Below, piece after piece: positions 48,337 to 57,809 of a stretch of 64,000 bases of DNA; positions within the stretch are counted from its first letter, which is position 1; each line of letters opens with the position of its first letter. The notes beneath the pieces are model-generated. The model was not told the origin of the DNA. It did no database searches and saw only the letters and a program-made list of their open reading frames with translations. Made by a program: the position numbers and the translations under genes. The DNA comes from an uncultured Hungatella sp. (lineage in GTDB: Bacteria; Bacillota; Clostridia; Lachnospirales; Lachnospiraceae): positions 26,763 through 90,762 of the forward strand of contig CAJUFP010000004.1 in assembly GCA_910585645.1 (NCBI GenBank), read 5' to 3'.

Positions 48337-48827
48337 TTGTCGTAGCTGATACAACTCCCCTTATCTCCTTAATGAAAATTGGACGCTTAAACCTGATTGA
48401 ACAATTATTCGGTGAAGTACAGATACCAGCCGCTGTTTACTCCGAATTAATTTCCAATGCTAACTTTAAAAAAGAAGCACAGCAAATCCAAAATAATTCC
48501 TATATCAAACGGGTAATCATCGAAGATAAAAAATCTGTAGATTTATTGAGAAGAGCAACCGGGTTAGATTTAGGAGAAAGCGAAGCGATTATTTTATCTG
48601 ATTACTGCCAGGCCGATTTATTACTAATGGATGAAATGAAAGGAAGACAAGTTGCCAATCAGATGGGACTACATCTAATGGGTACTCTTGGCATGCTCCG
48701 TACAGCATATGAAGAAACCTTATTGTCTTATGAAGACATAGAGGAATATATAAAAATTTTAAGAGCAAATGGAAGGCATATTAGCGATCGGCTTTTTAGA
48801 CAGCTTCTTGAATCCATTCACCGATAG
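48333..48827 (+). CDS. DUF3368 PIN-like toxin
   Basis: 164 residues from the ATG at 48333, which overlaps the UPF0175 stop codon. The N-terminus IVVADTTPLISLMKIGRLNL is the first acidic strand of a PIN-like ribonuclease; later acidic positions are DLGESEAIILSDYCQ near 85 and LLMDEMKGRQVA near 103, where the catalytic aspartates/glutamates are expected. DUF3368 proteins are predicted nuclease toxins. With the UPF0175 gene it forms an intact-looking module. Confidence 0.87.
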   Translation: MIVVADTTPLISLMKIGRLNLIEQLFGEVQIPAAVYSELISNANFKKEAQQIQNNSYIKRVIIEDKKSVDLLRRATGLDLGESEAIILSDYCQADLLLMDEMKGRQVANQMGLHLMGTLGMLRTAYEETLLSYEDIEEYIKILRANGRHISDRLFRQLLESIHR

Positions 48828-48943
48828 TTCTTCAATCTCTCAAAATTTTCCCGTCATACCCAGGGAGCTGACTTTCCAGCCAGCTCCCCGCTTCAAATAC
48901 TGCCCCTCCAAAGCCCCACCCCCAGCACAGGAGACCTCTGACC

Positions 48944-50194
48944 ATGGATACCTACACCAAACTGCTGTCAACGATCAGCGGCGCAGCCAAAGAATTTCCG
49001 CCCCGCCTGTCATCCGGCTATAATATTTTCAACATATTGAACATCACCGAAAAAGAAGTCATCATGTGCCGGTTTCTGGCTGACTTGCTGAATCCCGAAG
49101 GCAGACATGGTTGCGGGACGCTGTTTCTGCGGTCCTTTTTCCGGGACATCTTAAAGGAATATGATACAAACGAACTGCTTCTCACCCACACATATATTGA
49201 CAGAGAGTATGTCACTGCCAACGACAGACGGATTGACATCGTTATCCGAAATTCCCGCTTCTTTATCCCTGTTGAGGTCAAAATCTATGGAGACGAACAG
49301 GAAGCCCAATGTTATGATTACGCCCAATACGCCAGAAACGCGCCCCTTATTTATCTCACAAGATTTGGAGATGTTCCGTCCCTGTACAGTCGGAAAGAAA
49401 AAGACGGAACAAATGTTTTGCCACTTGACCGTATACTCTGTATTTCATGGGAACAGGATATTTATGATTGGCTGGAGAGATTGCTGAAACATTTACCAGA
49501 GCCCATAAAATCAGGCGTTACGCAGTATATGGATGCCATCCGGATGACGGCAGACGGAAGGAATAAAAAGATGATGAAAAAAACATTGGAAGCGCTTTAT
49601 GAATCGCCTGATTTTTTTCATGCGGGTATTGAGATTGAGAAATCCATGAAGGCCGCAAAAATCCGCCTCATAAGAATGGTTTTTGACGACCTGAAAAAAG
49701 AAATGACCCATCTGCTTCCAAAGTATGGCCTAGAACCTGAGACCGAACATGTCTACTATTCTTATGAGGAAAAACAGCATGAGAAATTTTACGATAGCTA
49801 CAGCACCTACCCCGGATTAAACTATGTGGTGCGGCAGGCAAAGTTCCAAAAGGAAGGGCTGAGCATGTGGTTCCGGATAGAGGTGGAGCACTGTCTCTTT
49901 GCCGGTTTTGCTCTGTTTGACACAAAAGAACATTGGCAGGTAGATAAGATCAACCAGGAACTGATAGACGAAGCCGCAAAGTATCTTGTCCGGGATATGA
50001 TCACCCCCGCAGATTGGTGGCTGACATGGTGCTATCCCAATGGAAAGCGGCAGGATGATTCTTATGACGACGTTCCGGATTTTAAACATATGAATCCCTG
50101 CGCTGTCAGCCTTGTGGACCCGCAGGTTCGAAGGATATTTGCAGAGCGCGCGGTGAAGACGTTTGAGGAAGAGCTTTTGAAGTATCTTTTATAG
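48944..50194 (+). CDS. PD-(D/E)XK nuclease family protein
   Basis: 416 residues. The N-terminal block NILNITEKEVIMCRFLADLL and LNPEGRHGCG followed by RRIDIVIRN and FFIPVEVKIYGDEQEAQCYDY is the PDDEXK_4 pattern (acidic residue, then E-x-K). The remainder contains conserved tryptophans typical of the family but no named domain. Families like this occur singly near toxin-antitoxin and defence genes; the function is unproven. AGGAGA precedes the start. An inverted repeat, GGATTTTC/GAAAATCC (about 50213-50235), after the stop may be its terminator. Confidence 0.85.
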   Translation: MDTYTKLLSTISGAAKEFPPRLSSGYNIFNILNITEKEVIMCRFLADLLNPEGRHGCGTLFLRSFFRDILKEYDTNELLLTHTYIDREYVTANDRRIDIVIRNSRFFIPVEVKIYGDEQEAQCYDYAQYARNAPLIYLTRFGDVPSLYSRKEKDGTNVLPLDRILCISWEQDIYDWLERLLKHLPEPIKSGVTQYMDAIRMTADGRNKKMMKKTLEALYESPDFFHAGIEIEKSMKAAKIRLIRMVFDDLKKEMTHLLPKYGLEPETEHVYYSYEEKQHEKFYDSYSTYPGLNYVVRQAKFQKEGLSMWFRIEVEHCLFAGFALFDTKEHWQVDKINQELIDEAAKYLVRDMITPADWWLTWCYPNGKRQDDSYDDVPDFKHMNPCAVSLVDPQVRRIFAERAVKTFEEELLKYLL

Positions 50195-50246
50195 AGAGTC
50201 TCTATTGGGGCGGGATTTTCCGGCAGTGAAAATCCTCTGCCCTGCT

Positions 50247-51251
50247 TTATTCAGACTCTGCCTCATCTTTATCCCCATCCAATCTCTCCACACAATACAG
50301 CAAAAACTCCATATCAATATCCCGAAAATTCTTAACACCTTTATCAATAACCCTCATCCCGTTTCGCTCAGCCACTTTTTGAGAAGCTATGTGTGTATTC
50401 CGAATAATCGAATAAACCCTGTCTGCATGAAGAACCGTAAACGCATAGTCCCTGCAGGCAGCTGCCGCCTCTGCCGCGTATCCTTTATGCCAATGCTCCT
50501 TTTGAAACAAATATCCGACTTCTAAAACTTCCTCACCTCTCCACTTCTGCATGGTCAGTCCGCATTGGCCGATCATTTCCCCTGTCTCTTTTAACACAAC
50601 AGCCCAGAGTCCAAACCCATACTTCTCATATCGTTTAAGGTGCCGGTCAAGCCAGCCCTGGGCTTCTTCTAAAGTAAACGCGCTTTCATAGGCAGCGCTC
50701 ATTACCTCCTCATCACACAGGATTCTGCACAATGGGCTAAAATCCGACTGGTTCATTTCTCTGATTATAAGGCGTTCTGTTTCTATCAAAACTAACTTTT
50801 TAATCGGAAAAAACATATAATTCTTCCCTGTCTGGGGACAGGTAAAATCGTGAACTGCCCCTGCCAGGGAAATCCCGTTATCTTTCATGTATTGTATCAC
50901 CCTGGAAAAAACATCGTCTTCCTCACATTCCACATAGAGATACTCATAACCGGGAACCGTCCACTTGGTCCAACCGCTGGGGGCTTCTGCGTCACTTCCA
51001 CACTCCACCCCGGCAAGATAAAGCCCTTTCCTGAAATCCTCCCACGGATGAAAGGAATACGAAAAATCAGACATAACCCCCCAGATACCAGCCAGATCTC
51101 CATTCTCATTTTTCCTGGCTAAGCTTCGAACCTCTTCGAAATGAGAATTGGCATCCGCCCATAGTCTCTGAATAAACCCATCCCCGTCTAAAGTAGAACC
51201 TTCCTTCCCTATTACAACAAAAGACTCCTTTACACATCTTTCAATTTTCAT
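50247..51251 (-). CDS. Fusion of GyrI-like effector-binding domain and GNAT acetyltransferase
   Basis: 334 residues from the start at 51251 (GGAGGG). The first half (about 1-155) looks like a GyrI/AraC effector-binding domain: KESFVVIGKEGST, WGVMSDFSYSF, AGVECG, and WTVPGYEYLYVEC. The second half (about 160-325) is a RimJ/RimL-type acetyltransferase: LIETERLIIREMNQSDF, GQCGLTMQKW, EVGYLFQKEHWHKGYAAEAA and the tail IASQKVAERNGM. The fused form would tie small-molecule sensing to acetylation. Substrates are unknown. Confidence 0.85.
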   Translation of the reverse strand: MKIERCVKESFVVIGKEGSTLDGDGFIQRLWADANSHFEEVRSLARKNENGDLAGIWGVMSDFSYSFHPWEDFRKGLYLAGVECGSDAEAPSGWTKWTVPGYEYLYVECEEDDVFSRVIQYMKDNGISLAGAVHDFTCPQTGKNYMFFPIKKLVLIETERLIIREMNQSDFSPLCRILCDEEVMSAAYESAFTLEEAQGWLDRHLKRYEKYGFGLWAVVLKETGEMIGQCGLTMQKWRGEEVLEVGYLFQKEHWHKGYAAEAAAACRDYAFTVLHADRVYSIIRNTHIASQKVAERNGMRVIDKGVKNFRDIDMEFLLYCVERLDGDKDEAESE

Positions 51252-51347
51252 ATATCCCTCCATAAGGTTCCAAGGACAGTATCCTTATACCCTGTTTTCA
51301 GGAAACACATCGTTTCCCTATCCCTATAGCAAAAACACCTGCCGCTG

Positions 51348-51764
51348 CTAAAAACCCTTCCTTAACACCAATACATTTTCCCCATTCCGATACTCATATT
51401 CCACACTGTCCACACTTTTCTTCACCATAAAAATCCCCAGCCCGCCAACAGGCCGCTCCTCCACAGAAAGGCCAAGATCCGGTTCCTCCCGCTCCAGAGG
51501 ATTGTAAGGCGTCCCGCTGTCCGCAAAAGTGATAACCGCTGCCTGTTCCTGTCCCGGCGCCCCCTCCACATCCACCTGGATTGTCACCATTCCCACAGAC
51601 TCCCCATAGGCATAATGGGCGATATTTACAAAAATTTCCTCTACCGCTATCTGCACCTGCATAAGGGTTTTCATCTTACAGCCTGCCGGTGTCAACTGCT
51701 CTTCCACCAAATCCATAACCTGCCCCAGATTTTCCACCTTGGCCTGCAGAGTCAATTCCGTCAT
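51348..51764 (-). CDS. RsbW-like serine-protein kinase/anti-sigma ATPase
   Basis: 138 residues with a single HATPase_c_2 domain. The N box is QIAVEEIFVNIAHYAYG near residues 42-58, followed by FADSGTPYNPLERE and GGLGIFMVKKSVDSVEY, the G boxes of RsbW/SpoIIAB. It probably phosphorylates the STAS protein encoded just upstream. No sigma factor gene or PP2C phosphatase is next to it in the window, so the output may be non-sigma or encoded elsewhere. Confidence 0.9.
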   Translation of the reverse strand: MTELTLQAKVENLGQVMDLVEEQLTPAGCKMKTLMQVQIAVEEIFVNIAHYAYGESVGMVTIQVDVEGAPGQEQAAVITFADSGTPYNPLEREEPDLGLSVEERPVGGLGIFMVKKSVDSVEYEYRNGENVLVLRKGF

Positions 51765-51788
51765 AATTCTCTGTCTCCCGCAAAATAA

Positions 51789-52088
51789 TCAATCATGCTC
51801 TATGGTCAGAACATGAGAAAATCCCGTCATCTCAAAAACTTCCAAAATCATCTCATTGGCATTTTTAACAACCATAGTGCCTTTCCTGGCATTCATCTTT
51901 TTCTGGGTGGTCAACAGCACTCTCAGCCCCGCGCTGGCCAGGTACTGCAGGTCCGTCAAATCAAAAATCACCTCATCAATGTCATCCAGCAAAAGGGTCC
52001 TCTCCAACTGCGGGGAAGTGGTGGTATCCAGCCTCCCGTTTAATCTTACCACCAGCCTGCTGCCGTCCCTGTTCTTTGTAATCGTCAT
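51789..52088 (-). CDS. STAS-domain anti-sigma factor antagonist
   Basis: 99 residues, a complete STAS domain. The phosphorylatable serine lies in LQYLASAGLRVLL near residues 48-60. GRLDTTTSPQLE is the typical early strand-helix pair. It has AGGAGG upstream and is followed 24 nt later by the RsbW-like kinase on the same strand, forming a partner-switch pair. Confidence 0.92.
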   Translation of the reverse strand: MTITKNRDGSRLVVRLNGRLDTTTSPQLERTLLLDDIDEVIFDLTDLQYLASAGLRVLLTTQKKMNARKGTMVVKNANEMILEVFEMTGFSHVLTIEHD

Positions 52089-52128
52089 CTTCTTATCCTC
52101 CTCTTTTATTAAAAAACCCTTTCATCCT

Positions 52129-52300
52129 CATCTAGTATGACCCGCACTAATTAGCCATATGTTTCACGCAGGATAAATTTTCAGCCTGCAAGGCGGAAGA
52201 GGGAGGCGATGCGGTGGCATCGTTGACCGATGACAACGAAGCAGATGGAAATTTAGACAAGTGAAACATGTGGCTAATTAGTGTGGGTCATACTAGCATC
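52129..52300. repeat. Miniature inverted-repeat element with 36-nt terminal repeats
   Basis: Bases 52132-52167 (starting CTAGTATGACCCGC) are the reverse complement of 52261-52296 apart from two differences that would be G-U pairs in RNA. CATC occurs on both outer sides (52129-52132, 52297-52300), a possible 4-bp target duplication. The 93-nt centre has CGATGC/GCATCG and AAATTT pairs. No reading frame. It separates the STAS operon from the cyclic-nucleotide-binding protein gene. Confidence 0.75.
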
Positions 52301-52379
52301 TCTCTTCCATCTCTACATCATACCACAAGCCGCAGACAAATGCATTGTTAATTTCCTTTAAGCACGAAATTGTTTGCGG

Positions 52380-52415
52380 TTGAGAAAAGACCGCGAATAT
52401 GGTATGATGTTACCA
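52380..52415 (+). promoter_or_regulatory. Promoter of the cyclic-nucleotide-binding protein gene
   Basis: TTGAGA (52380-52385) and TATGAT (52403-52408) are 17 nt apart. TGGTA/TACCA (52400-52415) forms an inverted repeat over the -10 box and start site, a plausible operator. Confidence 0.55.
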
Positions 52416-52489
52416 TAGTTTTCAACATCGAATCTGTCTAAGTGCCAATTAAAACATTTAACCGATTTTGGAAAGGAGTCCCCCAGCCC

Positions 52490-52975
52490 ATGGAAGCAAA
52501 CGAATCAAAAATGGTGCGCTTTACCGAAGACCAGGTAATCCTGCAGCAAGGTTCTACGGAAAAAGTGCTTTACAAAATCATACACGGAAAAGCGATTGTC
52601 TATCTCAACTATGGACAGGAAGATGAATACATTGTAGGAATCCTGTCAGAACAGAGATGTTTCGGGGAATTTACCATCCTGTGCGGCAAGCCCAGTATTT
52701 ACACCGTAGTGGCTTACAGCGACGTTCTGCTTCTGCGCATCCCGGAAGAAGACTTTGACGATTTCATCAGAAATAACAGCGCCAATGCCATAGGCATCAT
52801 GCGCAACCTTGCCAACACCCTGGTCACCCTCAGCTTTAACATTAATCTCATACTGGAAGAGCTGGAACAGGGAAAGAAGATTGAACCGGAAAAATATAAG
52901 GACATCACCAGGAAAATCCAATACTGTACTGCCCTGGACCCGGAAAATCAGTTCCGGTTTACTTCCTCCGTTTAG
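52490..52975 (+). CDS. Cyclic nucleotide-binding domain protein without DNA-binding domain
   Basis: 161 residues from the ATG at 52490 (AAAGGAG upstream; a GTG at 52442 is the alternative). A single CRP-like beta-roll: VRFTEDQVILQQGSTEKVLY, then CFGEFTILCGKPSIYTVVAY, then a short helical tail. The usual CRP helix-turn-helix is missing, so it cannot act as a classic CRP regulator. It may be a stand-alone sensor. It lies beside an RsbW/STAS pair, with which it may or may not interact. Confidence 0.85.
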   Translation: MEANESKMVRFTEDQVILQQGSTEKVLYKIIHGKAIVYLNYGQEDEYIVGILSEQRCFGEFTILCGKPSIYTVVAYSDVLLLRIPEEDFDDFIRNNSANAIGIMRNLANTLVTLSFNINLILEELEQGKKIEPEKYKDITRKIQYCTALDPENQFRFTSSV

Positions 52976-52989
52976 CCGCAACCTAATAA

Positions 52990-53037
52990 GGATGAGACAA
53001 AAACCATCATGGTTTTCCGTCTCATCCCTATATTTTT
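52990..53037 (+). terminator. Terminator after the cyclic-nucleotide-binding protein gene
   Basis: GGATGAGAC (52990-52998) pairs with GTCTCATCC (53019-53027), with an inner AAACCAT/ATGGTTT stem, followed by CTATATTTTTATG. Confidence 0.8.
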
Positions 53038-53086
53038 ATGCCTGATCCATAGTTCTCTCTGTCCCATCACCCATCATTTCATCCCT

Positions 53087-54205
53087 CTACTCCCCCATCA
53101 AGTCCGCCATCACCTGCTCCACCGTCTCAATCCTCTTTGCCCTCCAGGCATTGCTTCCGCAAAACAAAAGAGCGTCATCCACCTCCCCCTCTGCCCCGTG
53201 AACCAACGCGCTGGTAATGCAATAAGGCGTAACCGAAGGTTCACATTTCTCCAGACACCCATAGCACCGCTCCGGCGCAATCCGCCCTTTTGCCGCCCTC
53301 TCCAGAAACGGATTCACAATCGCCCTCCCAGGCATACCCACAGGACTTTTCGTAATCACAATATCCTTTTTCCCGGCCTTAATATAAGCCTGCTTATAAC
53401 TCTCCGGGGCATCACATTCCTCAGTAGTCACAAACCTGGTAGCCACCTGCACGCCGTCCGCCTCAAGATTCATATGGTGAACCACATCCTCATGGCTGTA
53501 AATCCCCCCGGCCGTCACCACCGGAATATGCCGTCCACACTTCCTCTCATAATCCTTCACCACGTCCAGAATCTTCCCGATCTCCAGGTCATACAAATCC
53601 CTCTTAAACGTGGTCTCCACATCCTCTGTATCCGCCCCATACTCATTTAACTGCTCCCTGGAAAACCCCAGATGCCCGCCGGCCAAAGGCCCCTCAATCA
53701 CCACCAAATCCGGCGCCTTTCCATATCGTCGGTCCCACATCCTGCATATTACGCCAGCCGCCTTTGCCGTAGACACAATAGGGGCAATCATCGTCCTCTT
53801 TCCTGTCCCACACTCCCCCTGTGCCTCCTGCACATACTCCGGCAGAGAAACCGGAAGTCCGGCCCCGGAAATAATCAAATCCGCCCCGGCCTTAACCGCC
53901 GCTTTCACGTACTCCCTGTAGTGCCTGGAAGCCACCATAATATTAAATCCGATTACCCCATAAGGCGCTATCTCCCTGGCTTTCTCAAGCTCCCTGCCAA
54001 TAGCCCGCAAATTAGCCTCCAAAGGATTCACCCCGAAATCCGGCTCCCGAAAACCGATCTGCGCCGCGGAAATAACTCCCACACCCCCGGCCTTTGCCAC
54101 AGCCCCGGCCAGACGGTGGAGGCTGATTCCCACCCCCATTCCGCCCTGAATCACAGGCTTTTCAACCGTAAAATCACCGATTACCAACGGATTCATCTTT
54201 CCCAT
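53087..54205 (-). CDS. Nitronate monooxygenase-like FMN protein (FabK relative)
   Basis: 372 residues from the start at 54205 (GGGAGAA). A TIM-barrel flavoprotein of the 2-nitropropane dioxygenase/FabK superfamily: VIQGGMGVGISLHRLAGAV at the start, GVIGFNIMVA, then VTAGGIYSHEDVVHHM and ATRFVTTEECDAP. Near the C-terminus is a cysteine set, CYGCLEKC, absent in true FabK. It is the last gene of the fatty acid operon, 20 nt after accDA. It may be a second reductase or an unrelated housekeeping flavoprotein. Confidence 0.85.
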   Translation of the reverse strand: MGKMNPLVIGDFTVEKPVIQGGMGVGISLHRLAGAVAKAGGVGVISAAQIGFREPDFGVNPLEANLRAIGRELEKAREIAPYGVIGFNIMVASRHYREYVKAAVKAGADLIISGAGLPVSLPEYVQEAQGECGTGKRTMIAPIVSTAKAAGVICRMWDRRYGKAPDLVVIEGPLAGGHLGFSREQLNEYGADTEDVETTFKRDLYDLEIGKILDVVKDYERKCGRHIPVVTAGGIYSHEDVVHHMNLEADGVQVATRFVTTEECDAPESYKQAYIKAGKKDIVITKSPVGMPGRAIVNPFLERAAKGRIAPERCYGCLEKCEPSVTPYCITSALVHGAEGEVDDALLFCGSNAWRAKRIETVEQVMADLMGE

Positions 54206-54225
54206 AGTATTCTCCCGATCAACAA

Positions 54226-55971
54226 CTAAATCCTGCAAAATCTCTCATACCTCTGCTTCTGCAGCTCCCCGCTGCTCATGCATCCATATGCATCCAAAAA
54301 TCCGCAAATCATTTCCTCCATGTCCCAGGCGATCTCTCTCAGGTTATCCCCGCAGGCAGGTTCCCTCTCCGAAATCACCCCGTCAACAATCCCAAGCTTT
54401 AAAAGATCCCCTGCCGTAATCTTCATCACCCCGGCAGCTTCCTCTGCCCTCTTGCTGTCCTTCCACAAAATCGAAGCAAATCCCTCCGGCGACAGCACGG
54501 AGTAAACCGCATTCTCCATCATCCACACCTCATTGGCAACAGCCAGGGCCAGGGCGCCGCCGCTTCCTCCCTCACCAATCACAACCGACAAAACAGGAAC
54601 CTTTAAATCCGAAAGCTCAAACAGATTTCTGGCAATGGCCTCTCCCTGCCCCCGCTCCTCCGCCTCAATTCCGCAGAACGCCCCCGGCGTATCCACAAAA
54701 CAGATAACCGGACGGCCAAATAACTCCGCCTGCTTCATAAGGCGAAGGGCCTTTCTGTACCCCTCCGGGGAGGGCATTCCAAAGTTCCGGCTGATATTCT
54801 CCTTGGTAGACTTGCCCTTCTGCTGGCCAATCACCGTCACAGCCCGGCCATGGAACATGGCAAGCCCTCCCACCACGGCCCCGTCATCTCCAAAATACCG
54901 GTCTCCGTAGAGTTCCATAAAATCATCAAAAATCATCTCTATATAATCCAATGCCGTGGGCCTGTCTGCCCGCCGCGACAGCTGCACATGCTCCCAGGCC
55001 GTTTTTTCGCTGATAAAAGCTTTCCCGGCCCTGTCTCTAAGGCCGTCCGCCGCTTCTTTAACGGCCCCGCCATTGTCATCTTTCCCCCAAGCTTTCCTCC
55101 CGTCCCCGCAGCCCGCGCCGCTTACCCTATGCATATATAACAATTTTCCCAGAGTATCTTTCATTTCTTCTCTGGGTACAATCCTGTCCACAAACCCGTG
55201 TTCCAGCAAAAACTCCGACCTCTGAAACCCTTCCGGAAGCTTCTGCCCGATGGTCTGCTGAATCACCCTTGGCCCGGCAAACCCGATGAGAGCCCCAGGC
55301 TCCGCCAAAATCACATCCCCAAGCATGGCAAAGCTGGCCGTCACTCCCCCGGTGGTCGGGTCCGTGAGAACGCTGATAAACAAAAGCCCTGCCTCATGAT
55401 GCCGCTTCAAAGCCCCGCTGGTCTTGGCCATCTGCATCAGGGACACACACCCCTCCTGCATCCTGGCCCCGCCGGAACAGGCAAAAATAATCACCGGAAG
55501 CCGCTGCTTGGTAGCCCTCTCCACCATGCGGGTGATCTTCTCACCAACCACATGGCCCATGCTGCTCATCAAAAATCTGGAGTCGCAGACTCCAAGAGCC
55601 GTCTTCTCCCCGTTGATCAGACATTTTCCAGTGACAATGGCCTCATTGAGCCTGGTCTTCTCCCTGGCCTCCCGCACCTTGTCCTCATACCCCGGAAAAT
55701 CCAGAGGATTGCCAAACTCCATGGCGCTGTCCCACTCCTCAAAACTCCCCTTATCTGCAGTGATCTCAATCCTTCTGAACGCGTGAACACGGAAATACGC
55801 CTTACATTTCGGACATGTGTACAAGCTGTCCATCACATCATCCCGATAAACCGGCTGACCGCACTTTCTGCACTTTCTCCACAAACCCTCCGGAACATTA
55901 GGTTCCCTGGTCTGGCCTTTGTACTTTGTATCAATCAGTGTGTATGTCTTCTTAAACATATCCTTCAGCAT
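54226..55971 (-). CDS. accDA: Acetyl-CoA carboxylase carboxyltransferase, fused beta and alpha subunits
   Basis: 581 residues. It transfers carboxyl from carboxybiotin to acetyl-CoA, giving malonyl-CoA. The N-terminal half is AccD: the zinc finger CRKCGQPVY...CPKC near residues 34-57, then [20 protein letters not shown] and [12 protein letters not shown]. The C-terminal half, from about 305, is Acc[36 protein letters not shown], and [15 protein letters not shown]. The two subunits are separate genes in most bacteria; the junction (about 285-305) is a short polar linker. It sits in frame within the fab operon. Confidence 0.93.
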   Translation of the reverse strand: MLKDMFKKTYTLIDTKYKGQTREPNVPEGLWRKCRKCGQPVYRDDVMDSLYTCPKCKAYFRVHAFRRIEITADKGSFEEWDSAMEFGNPLDFPGYEDKVREAREKTRLNEAIVTGKCLINGEKTALGVCDSRFLMSSMGHVVGEKITRMVERATKQRLPVIIFACSGGARMQEGCVSLMQMAKTSGALKRHHEAGLLFISVLTDPTTGGVTASFAMLGDVILAEPGALIGFAGPRVIQQTIGQKLPEGFQRSEFLLEHGFVDRIVPREEMKDTLGKLLYMHRVSGAGCGDGRKAWGKDDNGGAVKEAADGLRDRAGKAFISEKTAWEHVQLSRRADRPTALDYIEMIFDDFMELYGDRYFGDDGAVVGGLAMFHGRAVTVIGQQKGKSTKENISRNFGMPSPEGYRKALRLMKQAELFGRPVICFVDTPGAFCGIEAEERGQGEAIARNLFELSDLKVPVLSVVIGEGGSGGALALAVANEVWMMENAVYSVLSPEGFASILWKDSKRAEEAAGVMKITAGDLLKLGIVDGVISEREPACGDNLREIAWDMEEMICGFLDAYGCMSSGELQKQRYERFCRI

Positions 55972-56007
55972 ATTCCGGTCTCTCCTTTCAAATTTCGTTC
56001 CCTGTTT

Positions 56008-57360
56008 CTACTTCCCATACTGCGGAAAATACGTGGGAATAAAATGGGTATCCGTGTCCCCCTGGCCAAAGGCCTCATGATTCAAAATCTCATACTGAAA
56101 ATCCAGATTCGTCTCAATCCCCTCAATCACCAGCTCCCCCAGGGCGCTGCGCATCTTGGCAATAGCTGACTCCCTGTCCTTTCCATGAACGATCAGCTTC
56201 AAAAGCATAGAATCATAATTAGGCGGCACCCGGTAATCACAGTAAATATGGCTGTCCACCCGGACACCGTTGCCTCCCGGCGTGTGAACATTGGTAATCA
56301 GTCCCGGACAAGGCATAAAATTCTTTGCCGGATTCTCCGCGTTAATCCTGCACTCAATGGCATGGCCCTGAATCCGGACCTGATCCTGGGTCACGGACAA
56401 CGGCTCCCCGGCGGCAATCCGTATCTGCTCCCTGATCAGATCCATGCCTGTCACCATCTCCGTCACCGGATGTTCCACCTGAATCCTGGTATTCATTTCC
56501 ATAAAATAAAAGTTCTTATTTTTATCTAAAAGGAACTCAATGGTTCCTGCATTCTCATATCCAACCGCCTTTGCTGCCCGAATGGCCGTCTCCCCCATTT
56601 TCCTGCGAAGCTCCCCGGAAATAGCGATAGACGGAGACTCCTCCAAAACCTTCTGATGCCTCCTCTGAATGGAACAATCCCTCTCCCCAAGATGCACCAC
56701 ATGGCCCTGTTTGTCCGCCATAATCTGAAACTCAATATGCCTGGGCTTCTCAATATACCGCTCCAGGTACATGGTATCATCGGAAAATCCCTTTACGGAC
56801 TCCATCTGGGCATTGAGAAAATTCGCCTCAAAATCATCCGGCCCGTAGGATATCCGCATACCCTTACCGCCGCCGCCGGAGGAAGCCTTGATCATCACCG
56901 GATAACCGATTTCCTCCGCCATGGCTTTGGCGTCCTCCACCTTGTACACCGGCTCCTTACTTCCCGGCACCACCGGCACCCCGGCCTCCATCATGGTCTT
57001 TCTGGCCTCCGACTTGTTGCCCATCTTGTTAATCAAATCCGCCGACGGCCCGATAAATGTAATGCTGCACTTCTCACAAAGCTCCGCAAACCTGGCATTC
57101 TCCGACAAAAACCCGAAGCCCGGATGAATGGCCTCCGCTTTCATTGCCACGGTAGCGGAAATAATCCTCTCCATGTTCAGGTAGCTTTTGTCGGAAGGAG
57201 CCGGGCCGATACAGATCGCCTCATCCGCCAGAAGCGTGTGGAGAGAATCCCTGTCAGCCTCCGAATACACGGCCACTGTCTTGATCCCCATTTCCCTGCA
57301 GGCCCGGATAATCCGCACCGCGATCTCTCCCCGGTTGGCAACCAATATTTTCGTAAACAT
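56008..57360 (-). CDS. accC: Biotin carboxylase subunit of acetyl-CoA carboxylase
   Basis: 450 residues, typical length. It carboxylates biotin on AccB using ATP and bicarbonate. MFTKILVANRGEIAVRIIRA at the start, the ATP-grasp glycine loop SGGGGKGMRI near 165, and MEMNTRIQVEHPVTEMVTG near 287 are all present. The gene is 11 nt after fabZ and 36 nt before accDA on the same strand. Confidence 0.96.
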   Translation of the reverse strand: MFTKILVANRGEIAVRIIRACREMGIKTVAVYSEADRDSLHTLLADEAICIGPAPSDKSYLNMERIISATVAMKAEAIHPGFGFLSENARFAELCEKCSITFIGPSADLINKMGNKSEARKTMMEAGVPVVPGSKEPVYKVEDAKAMAEEIGYPVMIKASSGGGGKGMRISYGPDDFEANFLNAQMESVKGFSDDTMYLERYIEKPRHIEFQIMADKQGHVVHLGERDCSIQRRHQKVLEESPSIAISGELRRKMGETAIRAAKAVGYENAGTIEFLLDKNKNFYFMEMNTRIQVEHPVTEMVTGMDLIREQIRIAAGEPLSVTQDQVRIQGHAIECRINAENPAKNFMPCPGLITNVHTPGGNGVRVDSHIYCDYRVPPNYDSMLLKLIVHGKDRESAIAKMRSALGELVIEGIETNLDFQYEILNHEAFGQGDTDTHFIPTYFPQYGK

Positions 57361-57371
57361 AAGCCATTCCC

Positions 57372-57794
57372 CTATCCAATCATAAAAGTCAATTCCGCCG
57401 CCACGGCGACCTTGCCGTCCACGGTAGCCGTGGCCTTTCCGATGCCCATAGGCCCTTTCTGCTTGATGATCTCACACTCCAGCCGAAGCTTGTCCCCCGG
57501 AACCACCTTTCTCTTAAACCTGGCATGATTGATGGCTCCGAAATACGCGGTCTTTCCTTTGTTTTCCTCCACGCTCAAAATCGCCACAGCCCCCACCTGA
57601 GCCAGGGCCTCCACCATCAGCACCCCAGGCATCACCGGTTCCTGGGGAAAATGGCCCCTGAACTGGGGCTCATCAAACGTCACGCATTTATATCCCACTG
57701 CCCTGACTCCCGGCTCCAGCTCCTCAATACAGTCGATCAGCAGAAACGGGTGACGATGAGGGATGATCTCCTCAATCTCCTTAATTCCAAGCAT
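57372..57794 (-). CDS. fabZ: 3-hydroxyacyl-ACP dehydratase FabZ
   Basis: 140 residues. It dehydrates 3-hydroxyacyl-ACP in the elongation cycle. The catalytic histidine lies in [12 protein letters not shown] near residue 13-21 and the glutamate in [20 protein letters not shown] near 49-68. It lies between accB and accC, a common order in Firmicutes. Confidence 0.96.
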   Translation of the reverse strand: MLGIKEIEEIIPHRHPFLLIDCIEELEPGVRAVGYKCVTFDEPQFRGHFPQEPVMPGVLMVEALAQVGAVAILSVEENKGKTAYFGAINHARFKRKVVPGDKLRLECEIIKQKGPMGIGKATATVDGKVAVAAELTFMIG

Positions 57795-57809
57795 ATGATT
57801 TTTCTCCTT

